This document shows, in pieces, positions 58,792-64,000 of a stretch of 64,000 nucleotides of DNA. The stretch is from Arthrobacter sp. UKPF54-2. GTDB lineage: Bacteria > Actinomycetota > Actinomycetes > Actinomycetales > Micrococcaceae. Position numbers and translations under genes: made by a program. The notes under the pieces are model-generated. The model saw nothing but the letters and a program-made list of their open reading frames with translations, had not been told where the DNA came from and made no database searches. Every line of letters starts with the position of its first letter. Position 1 is the stretch's first letter. The stretch is taken from assembly GCF_007858535.1 (NCBI RefSeq), contig NZ_CP040174.1, positions 1,922,001-1,986,000 of the forward strand. The letters run 5' to 3'.

Positions 58792-60327
58792 ATGGAAAAC
58801 GTAGCGAGGCCGTGGGCCGCCCTCTGGTCCCTGGTGATCGGATTCTTCATGATCCTGATCGACACCACCATCGTCTCGGTGGCCAACCCCAAGATCATGG
58901 AGGGGCTGAACGCGGACATTAACTCGGTGATCTGGGTGACCAGCGCCTACCTGCTGGCCTACGCCGTGCCGCTGCTCATCACCGGCCGCCTGGGTGACCG
59001 CTTCGGGCCGAAGAAGCTCTACCTCGCGGGCCTGGTGGTGTTCACTCTCGCCTCTCTGTGGTGCGGGCTCTCCGGCGACGTCCACACCCTGATCGAGGCC
59101 CGGGTTCTGCAGGGGCTGGGCGCCGCGATGATGACGCCGCAGACCATGGCGGTCATCACCCGGATCTTCCTGCCGGACCGACGCGGTGCGGCCATGGGCA
59201 TCTGGGGCGCCACCGCCGGCGTGGCCACCCTGGTGGGGCCGATCCTCGGCGGCGTCCTGGTGGACGGGCTGGGCTGGGAGTGGATCTTCTTCATTAACAT
59301 CCCCGTCGGCATCGCCGGCTTTGTCCTGGCTCTGCGCTTCGTCCCCTCCCTGAGCACCCACCCGCACAAGTTCGACATCCCCGGCGTGCTGCTCAGCGCA
59401 GTCGGCCTGTTCCTGCTGGTGTTCGGCATCCAGGAAGGCGAGACCTACAACTGGGGCACCATCACCGGCCCCATCACGGTGTGGGGCCTGATCATCGGCG
59501 GCCTCGTCGTCCTCGCCGCCTTCGTGGCCTGGCAGCGGATCAACAAGGGCGAGCCGCTCTTGCCGCTGGGACTGTTCAAGGACCGCAACTTCTCCCTGGC
59601 CAACATCGGCATCACCACTGTGGGCTTCACGGTAACCGCCTTCAGCCTTCCGCTGATCTTCTACTACCAGGTGGTCCGCGGCCTGACCCCGACCCAGTCC
59701 GCGCTCATGATGGTCCCGATGGCGGTCATCTCAGGCGGCCTGGCACCGGTGGTAGGCCGGATCATTGACCGGGTCAACCCGAAATTCATCACCGCCCTCG
59801 GCCTGACCCTGATGTCCGTTGCGCTGTTCTGGAACGCCTCGTTGATGCACCCGGACACCCCCATCTGGCTTTTCCTGCTCCCCAGCGCGGTGCTGGGCTT
59901 CGCGAACGCCGGGATCTGGGCGCCGCTGAGCTCCACGGCCACCCGGAACCTGCCGCCGCGCCAGGCCGGGGCCGGCTCCGGCGTGTACAACACCACCCGT
60001 CAGATCGGCGCCGTCCTGGGTAGCGCGGCCATCGCCGTGCTGATCCAGGCCCGGCTTGCAGCCGAACTCCCGGCGGCGCCCGGCGCCTCGGGGGAGTCGA
60101 GCCCGATGGCGTTCGGTGGCCAGCTGCCCGAGGCGCTGCACGCAGGGTTCTCGACGGCGATGGGCCAGTCGATCCTGCTGCCCGCGGCCGTGATTCTGCT
60201 GGGCGCGGCCGTGGCGCTGTTCTTCGCCAAACCGCAGCCGCACCAGGGCTGGGGGACCCCCGGCACGGTGCCGGCCGCCGAAAGCGGGCACGCCGTGGCG
60301 GAGGGGACCGGGGCCCGGCAGGGCTAG
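58792..60327 (+). CDS. DHA2-family drug/proton antiporter (EmrB/QacA type)
   Basis: 511 residues with 14 membrane segments. Motif D1-like LIDTTIVSVANPKIMEGL in helix 1, motif A LITGRLGDRFGPKKLYL, and motif C GATAGVATLVGPILGGVLVD in helix 5 define the DHA2 antiporters, which export toxic compounds in exchange for protons. The substrate is unknown. ATG with AAGGAA upstream; no adjacent regulator is seen. Confidence 0.9.
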   Translation: MENVARPWAALWSLVIGFFMILIDTTIVSVANPKIMEGLNADINSVIWVTSAYLLAYAVPLLITGRLGDRFGPKKLYLAGLVVFTLASLWCGLSGDVHTLIEARVLQGLGAAMMTPQTMAVITRIFLPDRRGAAMGIWGATAGVATLVGPILGGVLVDGLGWEWIFFINIPVGIAGFVLALRFVPSLSTHPHKFDIPGVLLSAVGLFLLVFGIQEGETYNWGTITGPITVWGLIIGGLVVLAAFVAWQRINKGEPLLPLGLFKDRNFSLANIGITTVGFTVTAFSLPLIFYYQVVRGLTPTQSALMMVPMAVISGGLAPVVGRIIDRVNPKFITALGLTLMSVALFWNASLMHPDTPIWLFLLPSAVLGFANAGIWAPLSSTATRNLPPRQAGAGSGVYNTTRQIGAVLGSAAIAVLIQARLAAELPAAPGASGESSPMAFGGQLPEALHAGFSTAMGQSILLPAAVILLGAAVALFFAKPQPHQGWGTPGTVPAAESGHAVAEGTGARQG

Positions 60328-60364
60328 GGTCTGCTGCCCAGGCCGTACCTCCCCAACCGGGCGG

Positions 60365-61075
60365 CTAGCCCAGGAGCACGCTGGTCTGGATGCCCCCGGC
60401 GGTGAAGCCGAGCCTCCGGGCCAGGGCGAGGGAGCCCTTGTTGCTGACGTCGGATCGCCACTGCAGGGTCAGGCCGGAGGCGAGGGCCTCGTGGGCGGCG
60501 ATGGAGGCGGCGAGCGTGCCGACGCCGCGCCGCCGCCACGCCGGGGCCACCAGCACCCCGAGCTGCGCCAGGATCCCTTCCCACTCGGTGTAGGCTCCGC
60601 AGGCGACGGGCGTCCGGCGGCCGTCCTCCAGGTGCATGATCGTGAAGCGGTGCTCAAGGTCCGCCAGGCCCACCTCGTTGACATCGTCCGGCGGGCACAG
60701 CCCTTCGAGTTCGATCGCTTCCGGGTTCCCGTGCGAGACGGTCAGTTCCTCGGAGGGCTGCTGCAAGGGCAGGTCGTCGGCGAAGAACAGCGCGGCGGCG
60801 CCCAGCCCGTGGCCGCCGTGCCCGCGGGTGATGGTCAGCAGCGTGACGTGCTGGGCCAGTTCCTCGTCCGTGTAGCCGTCGGCGGCGTCGAGGGCCCATT
60901 GCGGCCCCACCAGGGCGGAGCTGCCGAACAGGCGGACGAACTGCAGCGATCGCGCAGCGTCGTTGGCCAGGGTGAGGCGGCGTCCCGCGGCACCGACGAA
61001 GGCGCCGTCGTCGAATCCCAGCCGGCGGTCCCAGGCGAGCTGGACGATTTCGGCGGAGCCGGGCGCAAGAGTCAT
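60365..61075 (-). CDS. GNAT acetyltransferase
   Basis: 236 residues. The acetyl-CoA motif V-x-P-A-W-R-R-R-G-V-G-T-L lies at about 178-190 (LGVLVAPAWRRRGVGTLAAS), followed by WRSDVSNKGSLALARRLGF typical of FR47-like GNATs. The N-terminal half appears to be a degenerate GNAT-like domain. Substrate unknown. The ATG lies six bases after TAGGGT on the minus strand, so leaderless. Confidence 0.85.
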   Translation of the reverse strand: MTLAPGSAEIVQLAWDRRLGFDDGAFVGAAGRRLTLANDAARSLQFVRLFGSSALVGPQWALDAADGYTDEELAQHVTLLTITRGHGGHGLGAAALFFADDLPLQQPSEELTVSHGNPEAIELEGLCPPDDVNEVGLADLEHRFTIMHLEDGRRTPVACGAYTEWEGILAQLGVLVAPAWRRRGVGTLAASIAAHEALASGLTLQWRSDVSNKGSLALARRLGFTAGGIQTSVLLG

Positions 61076-61108
61076 GACCCAACCCTACCCAGCAGCTGCC
61101 CGGAAGCC

Positions 61109-62134
61109 TCAGCCGAAGAGGACCGCGGCTTCCTCGTAGCGGTCTTTCGGCACGCTCTTGAGGTTGCCCAGGGCGGCGTCGAAGCCGACGTGGACGATGT
61201 CCGTGCCGTGCAGGGACACCATGGTGCCCCAGCGCTGCTCGACCACCGAGTCGATCGCGGCCATGCCCAGGCGGGTCGCGAGGACGCGGTCGAATGCCGT
61301 CGGGACGCCGCCGCGCTGGATGTGTCCCAGCACGGTGGCCCGGGTCTCGATGCCCGTGCGCGCCTCCAGCTCGGGGGCCAGCAGTTCGGCGATGCCGCCA
61401 AGGCGGGGCCGGCCGAAGGTGTCCAGCCCGCGCTCGGAGTGAGGGGACTCCTGGCCCTCCGGGACGAAGCCCTCCGCGACGACCACCAGCGGGGCGCGGC
61501 CGCGGTCGCGGGCGGAGAGGACCCATTCGGTGATCTGCTCCATCGAGGCCTTCTGCTCGGGGATCAGGATGGCGTGGGCGCCGGAGGCCATGCCGGCGTG
61601 CAGGGCGATCCAGCCGACGTGGCGGCCCATCACCTCCGCGATCATGGTCCGGTGGTGGGATTCCCCGGTGGTGCGGAGCCGGTCGATCGCCTCGGTGGCG
61701 ATTTCGACGGCGGTATCGAACCCGAAGGTGTAGTCGGTGGCGTCGAGGTCATTGTCCACGGTCTTGGGCACGCCGACGATCTTCAGGCCGGCGTCGGTCA
61801 GGCGCTTCGCCGCCGCGAGGGTTCCTTCGCCGCCGATGGCGATGATGGCGTCGATGCCCAGCCGTTCCATGTTGGCCTTGATGACCTCCGGGCCGCCGTT
61901 GTTCTCGAACGGGTTGGTCCGGGAGGTGCCGAGGATGGTTCCGCCCTGCTTGGCGATGCCGCGGACCAGCGCGCGGGGAATGTCGATGATGTCGCCCTCG
62001 ACCACGCCGCGCCAGCCGTCCAGGAATCCCAGGAATTCGTGGCCGTGCACGGCGATGCCCTTCAGGACGGCGCCGCGGATCACGGCGTTCAGTCCGGGGC
62101 AGTCTCCGCCGCTGGTGAGGATTCCAATTTTCAT
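61109..62134 (-). CDS. pfkA: ATP-dependent 6-phosphofructokinase
   Basis: 341 residues. Phosphorylates fructose 6-phosphate in glycolysis. GILTSGGDCPGLNAVIRG binds nucleotide, GGEGT (101-105) has glycine at the position that selects ATP over pyrophosphate, PKTVDNDL (123-130) holds the catalytic aspartate, and GHIQRGGVPTAFDRVLATRL binds substrate. The Gly site predicts an ATP enzyme of the actinobacterial PfkA group. The frame is open further upstream, but the ATG at 62134 gives the family start. Confidence 0.95.
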   Translation of the reverse strand: MKIGILTSGGDCPGLNAVIRGAVLKGIAVHGHEFLGFLDGWRGVVEGDIIDIPRALVRGIAKQGGTILGTSRTNPFENNGGPEVIKANMERLGIDAIIAIGGEGTLAAAKRLTDAGLKIVGVPKTVDNDLDATDYTFGFDTAVEIATEAIDRLRTTGESHHRTMIAEVMGRHVGWIALHAGMASGAHAILIPEQKASMEQITEWVLSARDRGRAPLVVVAEGFVPEGQESPHSERGLDTFGRPRLGGIAELLAPELEARTGIETRATVLGHIQRGGVPTAFDRVLATRLGMAAIDSVVEQRWGTMVSLHGTDIVHVGFDAALGNLKSVPKDRYEEAAVLFG

Positions 62135-62243
62135 GTCTCGGCTCAAATCCTGGTTCGAAGGGATACAGGCAGAGCGCCACGCTGAGCTCACCTAGAAGTG
62201 TACTGGCGCATGTGGGGCAGGACACAAACCGTGACCAACGCAC

Positions 62244-62273
62244 AGTGCCCCTGCCGGCGTCGGCAGGGGCACT
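62244..62273 (-). terminator. Hairpin between pfkA and the PspC operon
   Basis: AGTGCCCCTGCC (62244-62255) pairs perfectly with GGCAGGGGCACT (62262-62273). It lies downstream of the PspC-domain operon on the minus strand and upstream of pfkA. There is no T-run, so it may be a weak or rho-assisted terminator. Confidence 0.6.
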
Positions 62274-62340
62274 GGGTGCTTGGTGCTGGGGCGAGGATCC
62301 GGCCGCGGGTCCCCGGGGACCCGGCGCGGCCAAGGACCCG

Positions 62341-62595
62341 TTAGGGCTGGCCCGCGCGCCGCTCAAGGAAGGACTCGAGGACGATCGCGTTCCGCTGGTC
62401 CGGCAGGACCAGCCAGGCCGCCAGGTAGAACACAAAGGCGGGGCCCGGAAGGAGGGCGAAAAGCAGGAACGCGATGCGGACGAACGCGACGTCGACGTTC
62501 AGTTTGGCGGCGATGCCGCCGCAGACGCCGCCCAACCAACGCTGCGGACCGCGTTTCAGGCCAAGGCCCCGGACGATGCTGAAGAACTTATCCAT
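62341..62595 (-). CDS. PspC-domain small membrane protein
   Basis: 84 residues. GPQRWLGGVCGGIAAKLNVD followed by VAFVRIAFLLFALLPGPAF and YLAAWLVLPDQ is a PspC (phage shock protein C) domain with one or two membrane helices. PspC proteins sense envelope stress or partner with LiaF/LiaR-like systems. Last gene of a three-gene operon, three bases after the preceding gene. Confidence 0.9.
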   Translation of the reverse strand: MDKFFSIVRGLGLKRGPQRWLGGVCGGIAAKLNVDVAFVRIAFLLFALLPGPAFVFYLAAWLVLPDQRNAIVLESFLERRAGQP

Positions 62596-62598
62596 GGT

Positions 62599-62871
62599 TC
62601 AAGACTTCCCTGTTGTGGTTTCTTTGTCACGTCCGCGGGCGGACAGCAGCCCGCCGATGACCAGCGCGGCGCCGGCGCCGATCATCAGGCCGATCAGGAC
62701 GTAGGTCCCGTTCAGCGTGACGATCCCGAGGCGGGAGATGATGATCAGCGCGGCCAAGGCCAGCACGATCAGCCCCCAGACCACGGTGCCGACGCGGGCC
62801 CGCTGGCTGCCGGGCACTGAGGGGTCCGCCGGTGTTTCCGGCGCGTCCGTTGCCGGGTCATAGCTGCTCAT
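62599..62871 (-). CDS. Small two-helix membrane protein
   Basis: 90 residues. A Pro/Ala/Asp-rich cytoplasmic N-terminus (1-25) precedes two membrane segments (about 28-46 and 55-76) and a basic, polar C-terminus. No family recognised. It lies between two PspC-related genes, one base after the first and three bases before the second, so it is probably part of the same envelope-stress module. Confidence 0.78.
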   Translation of the reverse strand: MSSYDPATDAPETPADPSVPGSQRARVGTVVWGLIVLALAALIIISRLGIVTLNGTYVLIGLMIGAGAALVIGGLLSARGRDKETTTGKS

Positions 62872-62872
62872 G

Positions 62873-64000
62873 TCAGTTCCCTTCCTTCACGGTGATGTTG
62901 CTCAGCGTCCCGGAGATCTTGACGATCAGGCGGGCACCGGCTTTGTCCGTGTTGTAGTCGCTTTGCTGCGTGGTCATGCCGCCGTGGTTGCCGCGGCCGT
63001 CGTTGAGGTTGCCCATGGTCAGGTCCGTCTGGACCTGGACCGGGACGGTGGCGGGGATGGCCACCGTGACGTTGCTCGCCGTGGCATCCAGCCGGACCAC
63101 GACGTCGGATCCCAGCGGCGGGTTCAGGTTCAGCTTGGTCAGGTCCACCGTGCCGGTCCCGCCCGTGATGTCAAAGCCGTCCGCGGCCTGCTCGATGCTC
63201 GCGGGGCTCCAGTCGACGTTCTGGAAGCGGGCCCGGTCGGCGTTTGGCACCAGGTTGAAGATCCCGCCGATGATCAGGGCGACGACGGCGAAGAAGCCCA
63301 GGATGCCGGCCGTCCGGCCGCGAAGACCGGAGATGAGAATGCCGAGGCCCAGCACCGCCGCGCCGCTGGCCCACACCACGGCGTTGCCCGCGGTTCCGAG
63401 ATTGATCGCGTGCACGGCGTCGAGGGCCTTGATGCCGCCGCCGACCAGCAGGGCCACGCCGGTGGTGACGGCCACGGCGGGGGCGCCCGGACCCAAGTTT
63501 CGGGTCTTCGGGGCGGGCGCGGGGTGCGGCACCGGCCCGTAGCCGCCGTATCCGCCGCCGTATCCGCCGCCGTAGGGCGGGGTGCCGCCCGGAGGCGGAG
63601 GAGCCGCCGGGCCGGCGCCGGAGTGCTCCTGCCAGCCGTGGGCCGGGACGCCCTCCAACGGCAGCGTCTGATTGCTCAGGGTCGTGTCCGGTACGGACGC
63701 CGGGACCGACCCCGGGACGGTCGTGGCGGGGGCGCCCTGGCCCGGGAAACCGGGGGCGTGGCCGGCCGGTCCGTAGGTGGGGGTGCCGTGGGCGGCGGGG
63801 CCGCGGGCCTTGTTGCGCTGGGTCAGGTAATAGATGACGTAGATGGCGCCGCCCACCCAGAACACCGTCCAGACAAAGGCGCCGAAACCGTAGCGGTCCC
63901 AGCCCCAGGCGCCGCTGCCCAGGCTGGGGAAGCCGATGATGGTTGTGACCAGGGCTCCGGTCATGCCTGAGCTCCAGCGGCCGGCCGCCGCCTCCTGGAC
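62873..64000 (-). CDS. PspC/LiaF-like membrane protein, N-terminus outside window
   Basis: The frame is open through the right edge of the window, so the true start is probably beyond it; an internal ATG at 63964 would give 363 residues. Visible parts: one membrane segment with FVWTVFWVGGAIYVIYYLT, a long Pro/Gly/Tyr-rich linker (GGGYGGGYGGYG), several more membrane segments, and a C-terminal domain (GFDITGGTGTVDLTKL, VVVRLDATASNVTVAIPA, TVPVQVQTDLTMGNL) that resembles the beta-helical adhesin-like domain of LiaF/DUF2154 proteins. First gene of the PspC operon; probably an envelope-stress sensor. Confidence 0.75.
   Translation of the reverse strand, partial: VQEAAAGRWSSGMTGALVTTIIGFPSLGSGAWGWDRYGFGAFVWTVFWVGGAIYVIYYLTQRNKARGPAAHGTPTYGPAGHAPGFPGQGAPATTVPGSVPASVPDTTLSNQTLPLEGVPAHGWQEHSGAGPAAPPPPGGTPPYGGGYGGGYGGYGPVPHPAPAPKTRNLGPGAPAVAVTTGVALLVGGGIKALDAVHAINLGTAGNAVVWASGAAVLGLGILISGLRGRTAGILGFFAVVALIIGGIFNLVPNADRARFQNVDWSPASIEQAADGFDITGGTGTVDLTKLNLNPPLGSDVVVRLDATASNVTVAIPATVPVQVQTDLTMGNLNDGRGNHGGMTTQQSDYNTDKAGARLIVKISGTLSNITVKEGN

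Noticed and set aside
1..64000. Defence island, prophage, toxin-antitoxin or biosynthetic cluster
   Set aside because: I looked for integrases, phage structural genes, restriction or CRISPR genes, toxin pairs and large synthases and found none; the only mobile DNA is the single IS.

Overview
This window is ordinary chromosome from a high-GC Gram-positive bacterium of the Micrococcaceae, most like Arthrobacter or Pseudarthrobacter. The evidence is the strong GC codon bias, GlnR next to mycothiol synthase (mshD), the ppk and mutT1 pair, hadA/hadB-like genes near murB, a nitrobindin-type FABP protein, DUF2797 and DUF3188 proteins, an IS1249-type insertion sequence, and a large set of genes with a -10 box exactly six bases before the start codon (leaderless mRNAs). 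I see no prophage, CRISPR array, integrative element or recognisable defence island. The one mobile element is a complete IS at 52563-53852.

Layout. 1-5010: the start of a DUF2461 gene, a fur-katA operon divergent from an MFS exporter, htpX and yajQ. 5200-9600: a small secreted protein, tRNA-Tyr, an alpha/beta hydrolase, a small unknown protein, a low-complexity secreted protein, then a DUF1059 gene overlapping an EAL phosphodiesterase gene. 9590-16500: small enzymes (lipoprotein, VOC proteins, S51-like peptidase, thioesterase, thioredoxin, ABM monooxygenase, acyl-CoA ligase, AlkA-like glycosylase). 16510-25890: an SLC13/ArsB-type permease, cystathionine beta-synthase and gamma-synthase/lyase, two GT87 mannosyltransferase paralogs flanking an HxlR-MFS operon, and an SDR. 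25900-30400: glutaryl-CoA-dehydrogenase-like ACAD, MOSC protein, and a DEAD-box RNA helicase with a long leader. 30620-35660: tRNA-Thr, tRNA-Met, an NAD(P)-binding protein, a ROK regulator divergent from a GH13 alpha-glucosidase and aldo/keto reductase.

35700-43900: CitE-like lyase, DUF2797, DUF3188, an ArsR-SulP operon, hadA/hadB-like hydratases, MFS and murB. 44000-51240: an AlkZ/YcaQ-like protein, asd, then a thyA-folA-small membrane protein operon, and ppk-mutT1. 51330-55750: mshD, a candidate structured small RNA, the IS inserted at that RNA's terminator, glnR and small membrane proteins. 55800-64000: nitrobindin, flavodoxin-like reductase, ygfZ-ankyrin, a DHA2 exporter, GNAT, pfkA and a PspC-domain operon cut by the window end.

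Most genes form short operons with 1-4 base overlaps. Sulfur supply (cbs, metB, mycothiol synthase, SulP, thioredoxin), oxidative stress defence (Fur, catalase, nitrobindin, MutT1) and nucleotide/cell-wall precursors (ThyA, FolA, Asd, MurB) are the main shared themes. The least explained elements are the small RNA candidate at 52413-52560 with its IS insertion, the DUF1059-EAL pair, the DEAD-box leader, and several palindromes over promoters.
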